This document shows positions 1-11,708 of a stretch of DNA of 64,000 nt, piece by piece. The DNA comes from Ustilaginoidea virens (lineage: Eukaryota; Ascomycota; Sordariomycetes; Hypocreales; Clavicipitaceae), in contig NC_057317.1 of assembly GCF_000687475.1 (NCBI RefSeq), forward strand, positions 3,596,001 through 3,660,000. The letters run 5' to 3'. The notes under the pieces were generated by a model, which made no database searches, was not told the origin of the DNA, and worked only from the letters and a program-made list of their open reading frames with translations. Every line of letters starts with the position of its first letter. Within the stretch, counting starts at the first letter, position 1. The position numbers and the translations under genes are program-made.

Positions 1-900
1 CGCTTCTTTCTGTTTCTTTTGTCGTCTTTCCACCGGGACCCAGTCGGTTCAATCGTGCCGTAATTTGCTCTGCTGGATTAACATTGTCGTTTGTCTCCAT
101 GAATGACATGAACAACAACGGAGACCAGGGGAAAGGGCATGGCCAAGCTGCAAATGCGCGGTAACCGACTTGTGCACCAAGTGGCTGCCTTCACCCTCGG
201 GCTGACCGTCTCCATGTAATACTTTCTCCTTGTGTGCCATGCTTGCTTGGCATGAACCCGTGGCACATGACAACAAGCAACAAGCAACAAGATTTATACC
301 TCACCCCCCCCCACCCTCTTCCCCGCCAACAACCTTCTTGCCGCAAAGTCCGTCATCATCATAGTGAATTGGACGTTGTCGAATATGGCGATGTGCTTTC
401 AGGTTGCCGTTGGACTGCTCCCTCGCAAGGTGGCGTTCCAAAGTTCCTCTGAAATCGGTGCGGAATGAGGTGAAGTCACGCACCCGCACCCCATGTTCCT
501 CCAACCTCGCTGGTGTTCCAACCAACTAACCTTAACGTTCACTACCGTATTAATTTATTTGACCAGCGGATATCGCCGAGGGGGTCCGCTTAAGAATTTG
601 ACACGGACCGTCGGAATGCTTCTGGAAAATTGCTGCATTAGCCTAGCCTGGGGAGGGGGTGGTGGTTGGGTTTATGGATCGCGCTTCCAACATGAAGCCT
701 TCCACCCACCAACCAAGCGCTGGCTGCTAAAAGCTTTTCTAGAGCCTAGCGTCGAGCACAGAGGCTTTTTTTTTTTGGCCGCGAATCCTGAGACATCTAA
801 TGGAGAAGACACTCGACTCCATGACGTGAATTCGTGCGTCAGTTTAAGGTTGGGGTCGAAAAGAAGGAGGGCTGCCCATGTCAGCCGCGTCGGTTTTCAA

Positions 901-1046
901 TAGGCCAGCACCGCACCGCACCGCACCGCACCGTACCGTACCTGGATGGAGCCGAGGAGGCCTTCAGCTTCTGGTGAATCGACGTTGATGTTGGTGTTGG
1001 TGTTGGTGTTGGTGTTGACATTGATGTTGACGTTGATGTGTAGCAT
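901..1046. repeat. microsatellite pair (CCGCA)n and (TTGGTG)n-like
   Basis: Two adjacent simple repeats: tandem CACCG/CACCGTA units at about 907-940 and imperfect GTTGGT/GTTGAT hexamers at about 981-1039. No coding frame around them is credible. Confidence 0.8.
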
Positions 1047-4000
1047 GATGAACGGGAATTGAATTGAACCATCCACGTAGTCGGAAACAGGCCAATCCAC
1101 GATTTATTTCATCGTCTGAGCACCTGCTGATCCCCGATATTTCCGAAGAGAAGGATGGAATTATGGATTTTCATTAGTAGCTTAACAGAAGGATACTGCT
1201 ATTGAGTCTTGACGCACTCCGTACAGAAATCTCGCCTACCGTTTGTAGATGGTACGTAGCACCAGACATCATTATCATTGGCCGAGGAGGATCCCTGGAA
1301 GCCCACTCACTGCTCATCGGTAGGGAGGAAGGTGCAGCCAGCGATCAGCATGTTACAGGTCAATACATGTATGCTTTGGCCGCATAATGTACTCCGTAAT
1401 GTACACACACCAGACCGCGTAGTACATGTACCCGGGTAAGAGGGACTCAGGTGCACATGCAGTCAGTCCAGTCTGGTGGAAAACAACCCGCCCGCGGCCT
1501 GGCTAGCGCTTGTGGAGGACAAGGAATCTGGCTGGCGATGGCTGGGGGTTTCAGCATCGCGTCGGGTCAATCATGAAATCGCCAAGATCTCTGAAGCGCC
1601 CCCCATCAATGATGTCTTTTCCAGACTCACCTCGGCCCCCAAAACCTACATGTGCCTTCAGCGACGGTTACGGTCAAGTCGCTAGTTTGGTCTCTTCAAT
1701 CCAGGCAACTTTTCAGGCTACCCCAAGCTATGTACTTCCAGTCGATTTACCCGTGCCAGCCTCCAGCGTTTCATTGAGAGCATGAACGGAAAAAAGACAT
1801 ATGCAAGCACGGCAAGCCAGCAATGGTAGTTCCAAGGACCTGGACAAGGCAACTATCACAATTAATGAGAATTCCCCATATTTTAAGAAAATTAAATGCT
1901 ACAACATATCAAGATCTGCAAGCACGGTAATATGAACCCATGTATAGATCTGCTAGGTACAGAGAGGTCGCTATTACTGCACTGCACGGCCATTACCGCG
2001 GTCAATAACATTGATGCCTGCCACGCCGAGCTTCCCACTGCCGCACCAAGACGTCGGAGTAAATTGATCTGGCAGGGAAGGGGGAAAAAAGAAAAAAAGA
2101 AAAAGAAGAGAAAGAAAGAAGGAGCTGACGGGGGGGATTCCCAGTCTGAAGTCAGGAAAATATCGCTTGATCCAACCATCCACCAGTAGGAAGGAGCGCC
2201 AAGGTGCTGCGGGGTCTGGGTCGATACGTACTGTCGCAAAAGTCGAGGCCTCAAAGCAGTTGTTGCAGTCTTGCTTGATTCACTTCTCTGAAAGAAACAT
2301 CGCATGATAGGATGTTACAAGCAAGAATTCCAATCCATAGTGAAAGCAAATACCAACCCAATATTCGACATTGGGCTGTTTCAGCAACCTTTTGGAAAAC
2401 GACAGCGGTGGGACTCAACAGCTTCACGCTTTTTTTTTTCTTTTCGCACGCACAGCTCACATGGGACCTGGCAAAGGCGGGCAGAATGATTCCACGTTGT
2501 GTTGAATGCATCAGCAGGTTGACAACAAGGCTCCGGCGTATCTTGATGCTTTGGGAATCTATTCCCAAGCCCGCAGCGCATTTTTCTGTCCATTCTTGTC
2601 GACCGACCTCCGCGCCTCAGTGTGCAGCAGCAGTGGGTGGTTTGGTTTGGTTTGATCCGCTCACCCCAAAGGTAGGAGGAGGTAGGTAGATACTGTACAT
2701 ACCTACCTCTACATAGGTACATACAGCTACCAACCTACCTTAACCTTACATATCAACCTAGCTCGGTTGTCGATAGTTGGCGCTCGCGCTAATCTGACCT
2801 GATGCAACGACCAGACTACCTACCTCGGCCCTTACACCGAGCCCTTGCAACCGAGCGATACTGCTAGATATCGTCCGGCAAGTTGTGTTGAGACTGATCC
2901 TTCAGGCTTACGTATAATAAGCCTATCGGGGCTCGTCTTTGGGGAACACTGCTTGGTCACCTTGTTGACTACATAGAAGCTCTCCATCTTCGTTATCCTT
3001 TGGCATCAAGCAACACGGCTTGACAACACCGACCCGAGTATCTCAACTGGAACCCTGGCCGAATTGACTCCGGAATCCCCCTGGCTACCCACTTGGAACC
3101 ATCGCACTTCCCGGGACGTGAGACATTTGGCGTGCTTCAGGGCGTACCGCACCCACACTGTCGACCCTTCCTTCGTCCAGGTTGGATTCAACCTGGCAAA
3201 AGACGGATGTGGAACTGGCCCATTTTATGTCTCGCTGTCTTTTTTTCAGTAGGAATAGACTGGCGGTACGAAGTTCGATCAGACCACGGGAATACCCTTT
3301 GGCCCGGGTAAAAACTTGTTGCTCCCACGGATCTATCGGTTCACAGAATATTCTCGGCGGGCACGTCTTAGTTTCTGGGCTCCCGTCTGTGTTGTGTGAG
3401 TATCAATACAAGCACATTGATCAGATGACACCTTGTCTGGCGGGTGGTCACCTTGCATGAACAAAAGGTGGACGGTTAGGGGTTCTTTGCCTGAATGGCT
3501 GGCAAATGTCTGGTAAAGCCCAACGAATGTCGGATGACGCCGTGCAGACTAGTCCTCTTCCAGCTACAGTGGGCATTATGACGATGACCCTTGACCGAGG
3601 CAGCTGCTCTACGCCGAAATCATTCCGAAGCGAAGATTATTATAATTCAGTACGAGAAAGAAGCCGAAAAAATAAGACAAAATCACGTGCTGCCGAAAGA
3701 TGAAATGCATCTGTTCACATCAAGTGCAACTTCACCAACAACTCCCAAGTTTTCGCAATTATCGATCTCTTCTGGAATCTTGAGAGCATCTCTTCCGATA
3801 CGCGACAACGCTGTTCGTCTTCGTGCCCATGGTGGAAGATGCTTGCCGCCAATGGCGGGTCCTGGTAAATATATTTCTTGACATAGGAGGCTTGCATCCA
3901 CTGGTGGGAGACTTCATCGGCATGCGACCAGGTTGCTGGTGCGGTCACTGCGGTGTATTTTGAAACGGGATGCCGGTGCGAGGGCCTGCGCAGTACTCTC

Positions 4001-5372
4001 CCTCAGCCCTAGGTTTGGGGTTACTGGCCTAGGATAAATGAAGAACAGAGGAATTCAAGACGGGCGAGCAATCACAAGAGTAGGTTGAAACCACCATGAG
4101 GGGGCACATTTCGCTCGTTTTGTCTAGCGGACCACCAGGTTGAAGGCTTTTGATCTCAATCCTGCTACGCACGAGCAGCCACTTGCCGTTTTGACAATCA
4201 AACTGGAACCGCTAGCCATCTCCGTCAGCTAGGAAAACAAAAGGTAACAAAAACATGGACCCCATCATGCTTTCCAAGTGTCCATCAGGCTCAGTTAAGC
4301 AAACTCGCGAGAATGGTGATGGCATTCAGTTTGATGATGACCCACGTCGCTTGTCAAATTTCGCATGCTCGTTCCCCCAACCTCTCTCTCTCTGCCTCTG
4401 TCTCTCGGCCTCTCTCTCTCTGCCTCTCTCTTGCTTTTCATCGTCTTTTTCTCGCTATTCGTTTCGTTGTTCAGCAATGTGCATTGGCATAGCTCCTCCC
4501 GTCGGCGCCAACAATGCATCGAGTACGGCCTGGCGATACTGAGATAGCTAACCTGATAGACACTGGATCTTGTCAACGGATGAGTCGATGGGCCCTGGAA
4601 AGTTCCGGAACGAAACTAACAAAAGGGCCTGTCACCAGGCACCTGATGGTGACCAGGGGAGCAGGGCTCTCTCTCATGAGGGCAACACATGCCTCCGCCG
4701 ATAATCGCCAAAGTCACGATTCCCTACCCATGTTCTGCGGCATCAGATTGGTCTCTGACGGGTACCAGCGCTGGTAGTTGCATGTGGATCCAACGGTTGT
4801 CTTAACCTTGTTGCCGCTAGCAGCACAATCTCCCGCCTGGCTCACCGTCGTTGCTAGCGTGGTGACGAATAACTTACCAACCGAGCAACGTGCTACTTGC
4901 AGCCGTGATAAGGAGATGAAGGAAGTTACACACTGTTCGCAAACTTGGCGCGGAAACTTGCAACGGATTGCTTGATTTCTGTTACGCAAGGCCCGCAAAC
5001 GACAACGAGACCAACCTCAGCTCCTAGGGCCTCAGGGTGGGCTTTGTTGGCTGCCATTAGTTTTGCCGGCTCCTCCCTGGCGCAAGACTGTCGGTATTGC
5101 GACAAGAAGGAATCAAGGGTGATCTCCAGTTTTGCCAGAAGTGGCTTCTTGTCGAACAAAACGAATCGATGTCTTGCAGCAACAGCTCGAGACTAAGCCT
5201 CATCATTCTTTATCGGGAACCACTTTTACAGGGGGGAGGGCTGTTCTGGTGATCCATACTGTGAACCTGGCGACCCCATGCCCAGCTGATCCACTGCTGT
5301 GGCTGACAACATATACAGGTACCAAGCAGATAGCTTTTAACCCCTCAGGAGTCTCGGACTTGGCAGCAAAGA

Positions 5373-5374
<2 letters not shown>

Positions 5375-5405
<31 letters not shown>
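5375..5405 (+). repeat. poly-T tract (31 nt)
   Basis: An uninterrupted run of 31 T in the gene-free region; low-complexity tract, possibly an old retroposed poly-A tail in the opposite orientation, but no element body is recognisable next to it. Confidence 0.85.
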
Positions 5406-7542
5406 CCTGGCCTTCTTGTCATGGCAACGATGAAAGGGGCAGCTGTGCGGTACTACTTGTCCTCGGCGCAGCCTGGAAAATAAACGGGAGGTTTCATCAC
5501 AGCCTTTAGGCTCGCCGTCGCCACCTCCCATTGGCTTCGAGGGGGCCTTTCGGAAGCGGTTGCAAGGCTTCCACGTCCGCAGCCGTGTACTCTATTGCAA
5601 AACTCAGAATGGGCGTTGGCAGACCAATGATGGACACACTCATGTGCACAACCCCGTGGAGGCAACGGCTACTGCGGCTGTCTGTTCCATTTGACGGCGC
5701 CTTGACGTCGGCTTACAAGGGGTCGTTGCCTGCGCCCTGTGGCTGGGATAAGGTCGCCCTTCCCCCACCAATAACTGGCAAGCTTCGGACTCATCGTCCA
5801 GATAATACCTCTAGATTCATCTCCAGCAACGGTCGCGATTGCATTTTCTTAAATGCTGATTGAGTCAGGGTTTGGACGCATTCAGCTGGAGCCCAAATAT
5901 GCGCCTCGCTTGCCGAATAGCTTGGTCGTCGGGTAGGTGAAGTGAGAGGGACAAAGAAGGTCTGCCTGGCGGCCACATCCATCCAGTGGCTTTCCGAATC
6001 GAGAGAGATACAGACAGACATGAGGGAGATTGAAGAAGGAAGAGATATGCGTCTACCCGAAGGTACGTTGCGCCATTGTAGGGGAGGTACATGGAGCCTT
6101 CCCCTCTTCCCCTCCAGGAAGCCATGCACTGGACTGAAAAGCGCCTGCTTTCGTTGGGCCAACATGGAAAGATAGCCGAGGGCGATGGATGGCTCAGTGT
6201 TTGACGACATGGGATAGATGATGGAAAGACCTAAGGTGTCTCCTCGCACAAGCAAGCAGTCAAGGTCTCTGCCATCGACTAGTCCTGCTTCCTGTTTGGC
6301 ACCAGAGATCTCGTCACCGGAAACGAAGCAAATCCACCGCCGACCGACCGGGTCGAAAGCTCGAGCACTGGGGTATGGACCATGGAGCAAGGCCCTGGGG
6401 TCTAGGGGTCCGTCCGGCTTTGCTCCTTTGGGACACGATGCATTGTGCTTTGTGGTTTCTGTTTTCTCCCACCAACGTTGTAGTCCGTCGGCCCCGCAGC
6501 TCATGAGCAGAGACCAGGGCCAAGTTGCAGTTTGTCGGCTTGCCAGTTACTGCCGTTACTGGAAACCAACCCAACACCGGCGCGCCCCCCGGCCTTTCCT
6601 CCTCCTTCTCCTGACTCAGAAGGCAGTGACGTTTGCTTGTGTCCCAACGCACCGCAAGCTTTGCTTCACAAGAAACTTAATAACAGCGGCTAAATACCAA
6701 ACCTCCACGCCTTTGCGTTGCATCTCGACCCTAGCCCTGTCTAGGCGCCACCCTTCCTTTTCCCTCCCGTTTGCAACGGGTGTTTATACAGAAACAGAGC
6801 AAGTCGACCGTTGCTCCATGGTAGCGAGGCTGGTTATTACGCTCACCCCACATCAGCCGTCTTTTCGAATTCAATGCGACAGCATCCCGGTTCCAAGCCT
6901 TTGGATTGTCCTCAAATTGCAGCCAGCCTGCATTCTACCCAAGGCCAGCAGCTCGTGTCCTTATATATTATCCTTCTTTCCCATCATAGATGTATTCAAA
7001 GTACATTACAGCCATCAAGATCTCCACTGGATATTGTAATCTTTCTTTTTCATCAAAACATCGTCAATAAAGAAAAAGGCCGAACAAAAAAGGAAAAGAA
7101 AAGCAACCCTGCCAAAGAGGTGCCACTTTCAGCATCGTGTATTGTCTCGAATGTGAAAATCTCCGTCTTCTCTTTGCTCTCGGCGGTTGATGCATGTCAA
7201 CATCCTGAAGCACGGTTGCCAGTTTTTGTAAGTAACAGCAATAGTTATTTTATTCTCTCTCATCACACGAGCAGAGTATTTACAAAGATGTGTTACGGCA
7301 TCTCCCCAGTAGCTTGCTTGTTCGACTCTGCCTGCATGAGGAAACACCACAACTTGCTTCTGTAGCGGAACGATTTCAAATCATCACAACAGCCTCTCTC
7401 GGGCGACTAAGGGCACTGCGTTTTCAACCACATCCCCAGCACCTATAATACGATCACATTTGGACCACTCGAAAATCAAACGAAAGAGTAAAGTAATCAA
7501 AATAAGCTGAAATAACTGAACAGCACCGCACAGGTTCCTCAA

Positions 7543-9831
7543 ATGCTTGTCACAAGACTCTGTGAAACCAGAGACCCAAGTCCTTGGTCATTCACCTACC
7601 ACAATCGGCCACCCAGTCGCTCCTCAAGTCCACGCATGTCAGACAAACAGTTCCCTCCAGCACCAGTGGAGCCAGATTGGCAAGGGCAATATGCTCATGT
7701 TCCTCAGATTGACAGCGAGGCCTATCCGCAACGCTCCTCTGTCGATGCCAGGAATCACGGGCAAAACAGCAAGGCCAGGCTGGCAACAGATGTTGGACAC
7801 CACGCAGTCCAGTCAAGAGGCCTGAAGGCGAGCAATTTCAACCAGGGCGCAGTCTCCAGCATCAGCCACAGTCCTCAGCGATCACCGTCAATAACAAGCA
7901 ACTCCAGTTCGGTGGTCAAATCTGCCAACTACACCCATTGCAGCAATCCAAGCTCTGAACCCTTTCCTTTTTCCAAGCCCTCGGATTCAAGCAACGCGTA
8001 CTACTACAGACCTCAAGGTGACCAAATCTCGGTCATCGAGCCTAGTCAATCTGATAGAGAGGACAAGGAGCAGAGCCTTGACCAAGAAGCAGGATATGAT
8101 GTTGAGGATCAGGATGATGGGGATGGGACAGAGGACAGAGTCCACTCACGTCATCAAACCGTCGCAGAGAGACTCGCAGCTCGGCGCAAGATGAAGAGGT
8201 TTAGGTATGACAACGATCCCACGCCTGTGACAGTTTGAAGAGACGCCGCCGTTTGGTTTCTTTTTCTCCCTTTGTCCATGTATGCCAAGTCCCGTTGTTC
8301 GCTAACAAGACATTTAGGCTTACTCATCAGCAAACGAGGTTTTTGATGAGCGAGTTCGCCAAGCAACCGCATCCAGATGCTGCCCACAGGGAACGACTGT
8401 CTCGAGAGATACCTGGCTTAAGTCCCCGCCAAGTGCAAGTTTGGTTCCAGAATCGGTGAGATTGATGATGCCATAACCCGAACCCGAGGATGAAGAAGAA
8501 GAAGAAGTGTCATACTTACTCGAAGCAATTAGGCGAGCGAAAATCAAGAGACTTACGGCGGATGATCGAGACAGAATGATTAGAATGCGGGCGGTCCCCG
8601 ACGATTTTGACAACGTACAAGCGTTGCACTCTCCTTATGGCGCAGTTCACGGAATCGCGCCCGTTTTATCACCCTCACACATGGGGCCGACGGTCAGCCC
8701 CTACCCCAACCGAGGCTCGAGGCCTGTGGTGCTGGACATGAGAAGGGCGGGTGGGGAGTCGTATGCGTCGCCAACGGGCCTGACACAGTCGTTTGGCGGT
8801 ATTGACATTGGACAAGCGCCGCCAGGGATGGGTCACTCTGAACTGGCCTTGACAACGAGCCCTTTGTACCACGACCGATACGGCTCAAGCGCCTCGTCGC
8901 CGGTAGCTTCTGGCCTCGGATATCGGGCTCCTAGTAGTGCGTACTGGAACTCGGCAACGAGCAGCATCGGGAGCGTATCACCGCCCAGCAGGTCTGCGTA
9001 CAGGGACTCGAACCCACTTCAAGGTCGCGATTGGGGTTGTCGCAGTGTTTCGGAAACGGTTCAAACACCGACTGGCATGTATCAGGGGCAGAGTCCCACA
9101 ACTGATGCACCAGATCGACAAATCGGTTACTCGAATGCTCAGTTTGATCATTCAAATCCAAGCGGCTTTGGTGGACTGGAGGCACAGACATATCCTGGTA
9201 AGCTTGCTTTTTATTTTTTATTTTTTATTATTTTTTATTTTTTAATTTTTTTTTTCGCCTTGTCTCCCCCCCCCCGGGGGGCGGCATTGTCATGACAAAA
9301 CTATTGCTTGATATAATTGACCAGATTGTGCTGAGTCGTTAACTTGCTAGCACAGACTTGCCCGGGAGAGCGTCAGATGGAAACGTCACGGGCATGAGAG
9401 GAGACTCAAGCATGAGCCGTGGCCGAGTTCCGGCCGTGACGACAGAGGGACCGCTGTCGATGGACTTTGGCTTTAGGGACTCGTACCAAAGCGTTGGTCT
9501 GCCGCCGTCTCTTCCCCATCAGCAGCACCAGCATCAGCATCAGCATCAGCATCCGCATCCGCATCCGCATCAGCACGATGACAGAAGCCAGCACTTGCCT
9601 TCTCTCAGGCAGAACATGACGCCACCCAGCAGCAACTATTCGCGCGGTGGTCCTGTCTCGGCATCGTTGGAGATGGCAACAGACCGGCCCTTGCTGGTAC
9701 AAGGCGAAAACATGGGGGAGTACCCTGTTCCGCAACTACCTGCGCCCATGCCGGCGTCCGGTGGCTTGAGTCGTCCGTTTCCTCCACCGACGTCGAACCG
9801 AGATCCTAGCAGTGGGTCTCTGGGCCTTTGA
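7543..9831 (+). CDS. homeobox transcription factor (conidiation-type homeodomain protein)
   Basis: Four exons: 7543-8204, 8318-8455, 8533-9197, 9356-9831, giving 646 residues. Phases agree at all junctions (AG|G, CG|G, G|AC). The homeodomain spans about residues 216-275; helix 3 reads WFQNRRAKIKR with the invariant Trp (about 263), Phe, Asn and Arg, and intron 2 splits the Arg codon just after Asn. The domain starts KMKRFR-LTHQQTRFL across intron 1. N-terminal and C-terminal thirds are Ser/Pro/Gln-rich and look disordered. An acidic stretch precedes the homeodomain, and a His/Gln/Pro repeat (about residues 543-563) lies in exon 4. Homeodomain proteins bind DNA in the nucleus. The conserved tail after helix 3 (DDFDNVQALHSPYGAVHG) recalls the HTF1/HOX2-type regulators of conidiation in Fusarium and Magnaporthe; that assignment is from memory, so no symbol is given. 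An in-frame ATG at 7636 (MSDKQF) is an alternative start. Intron 3 (9198-9355) is A/T-rich. Confidence 0.9.
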
Positions 9832-11708
9832 AGGATTTATGCTGACAATGGCCAATGGCGTGTCGAACGAGCGAATGAAGGGTCAAGACGTGATGAAATC
9901 GTTTTCCTTTTTTTCCCTTTTTTTTTTTTTTTTTTTCCACTCTTTTTCTTGAGGACTTCTTTTTTTTTCCTCCCCCCTCCTCTTCCTACTTTTTTGTTGT
10001 CCTTTGCAAGATGGTTTGTCTTTGTTCTTCACTGGTATAGAGGCTAGACGGGAATGTTTGTGGTATCAGGTGCCCACTGTTTTGCGAGAATTTGTTGCCA
10101 TTTGTTTACCATAGATGCATGCGTATGCCGAGAATCATTGTTCCTTGGTGCTGCTACATACTTGCAGCATGGGAGTTGTGTTGCGATGAAGTACGCATGG
10201 TTTGAGCCCCAAGGCGGGAGGGAGAATACAAGGGTCACACCGAAGCCAGAGTCTCTTTTCCTCGCCGTCGATATCCGTGCTAGTAGGAGGCATGAGCATG
10301 GCAGCCACTCTCGACCAGCAGCGGCACACATTTCCACAAACTACGAAACCATGGATGGATAGCCCAGGTCCCGACCGGCCGCACGTAAAGAAGGATACCG
10401 GGGGTGGAGAAAGCGCCACACTGCGGGCCGCGCGAAGAAATAGAGTTTACAAAAGCCCCCAGTTGGCCACATTCGTCGGCTGGGGCCCTAGCAAAGTTCT
10501 CCTCCGGGTATCGATAAGCGGAGCGGGCGTCTGGTGGCTATTGCTTGCTTGCTTGCTCATCTGCAACGACACGACGGACGGCCCAGGGCCTTGCCTGCCG
10601 TCGTTGTTGCCACCGCCGCGCCGGGCCGCGGCCTGAGAGTTAGGCGGAGGCGTGGGGGGGGGGGGGGGGGGGGGGGGGGGAGGGCGAATAAAAAAGGAGA
10701 GAAAAAGGGAACCAAAAAAAAAAAAAAAGGAAAAGAAAAAAAAAAGGTGGAGGCGCCCCCTGGGGTTTGACGTATGCAATGCAATGCATTCATTGCATGC
10801 ATTTGCATGGATGGGCGATTTGCGCGGGACGGACTTGCCGCTTTGGAAAGGGGGATAGGGCGCAATGATGATGGAGAGTGAGAAAAAAAAAAAAAAAGGG
10901 TAGAGCGGGAAAGGAAAAAGGCTTTCGGAAATGTGCTCAGCAGGGCAAACTGTGAGGGAGGATTTGAGTTTTGGGAAGGAAGCACTGGGCCCTTCTTTCC
11001 CGCGGGGAAGGGGGGGAAGGTGGGGGAAGGGGCGGGGGCGGGCTTGGCGACCAATGGAGAGATTGGGCTTGGCGGGAGCGAAGCTTGCGAAACATGCGAA
11101 ACATGCGAAACATGCATGCACGCTGGAAGAGGCAAAAGCCACAGCACAAGCTGCTGCAGCGACACGATGTGGGCGAGGCAAGTCGTCGAAACGAAGAAGA
11201 ACCGACAAGAGCGTCGAATCAATCTACGGGACGGGCGCGGAGACGGGGGACAACCTGCAGGGACTAACCCGGGAGGATGCCGCAGGCAGTGCCTCAGCGG
11301 GGTGCGCACTGTGCCAAACAAGGGCCCCCTGCTTGAGTGGCAGGCAAGCCGGGGGGCGATGGACGACCGAAATGCAAATGCAAATGCGTGCCATACGCGC
11401 AGCGCAGCGCAGCGCATTTGACAAGGCGACAATGACCCTCCCGATGCAACCGTCAAGCCCGAGGCGGCCCAGGAGCTCGGATGTTGCTTGAGGGCGTGAG
11501 CAGGCGAGAAGACGACAAGATGAAGATGATGATGAGGACGATGCGAACATGACAAAGCTGGCCAAGAGTGACAAACATGACAATGGCAGAGCGTGACAAA
11601 CATGACGAAGCCGACGACACAGGAAATTAAGACCAAGAAAAAAAAAAAAAAAGACAAAGACAAAGACTGGAAAAAAACAAGACAAAGGCTTTACCCCCCC
11701 CCCCCCCC
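9832..11708. other. intergenic region between converging genes, strand-asymmetric tracts
   Basis: Separates the 3' ends of the homeobox gene (+) and the monooxygenase (-). No gene recognised. It holds T-rich tracts just after the homeobox stop (9905-9980), a run of 27 G (10654-10680) followed by A-rich purine sequence to about 10745, further A runs (10884-10897, 11638-11652), three tandem copies of ACATGCGAA (about 11090-11116) and a C run (11695-11709) against the monooxygenase stop codon. Long frames here encode only Phe/Pro or Lys/Gly runs read from these tracts. Confidence 0.7.
10654..10680 (+). repeat. poly-G tract (27 nt)
   Basis: Uninterrupted run of 27 G on the plus strand, followed by about 65 bp of almost pure purine (GGA/AAA). 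The composition could form G-quadruplex or triplex structure; length may be uncertain because sequencing errs on such runs. Confidence 0.85.

Larger units (their letters stand above)
1..7542. other. gene-free region upstream of the homeobox gene
   Basis: No recognisable gene on either strand. Open frames of 60-270 codons exist here, but they overlap one another on both strands, match no family I know, and lack a consistent set of splice signals. The stretch holds short repeats (CCGCA- and TTGGTG-type near 0.91-1.04 kb, CTCTCTCTG-type near 4.38-4.43 kb), a run of 31 T (5375-5405) and one TACTCCGTA motif (1390). The part next to 7543 is probably promoter and leader of the homeobox gene; developmental regulators in fungi often have long upstream regions (established generality). 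The limits of that leader cannot be seen from sequence. Confidence 0.6.

Noticed and set aside
5791..6504. 237-codon minus-strand frame and the overlapping 273-codon plus-strand frame 6218-7039
   Set aside because: Both strands are open over the same stretch, neither matches a known family, and codon use lacks the C/G third-position bias of the accepted genes.
10447..11663. Long minus-strand frames of 253-368 codons between the homeobox and monooxygenase genes
   Set aside because: They owe their length to poly-G/A/C tracts read as poly-Pro, poly-Phe and poly-Ser; no domain and no splice logic.
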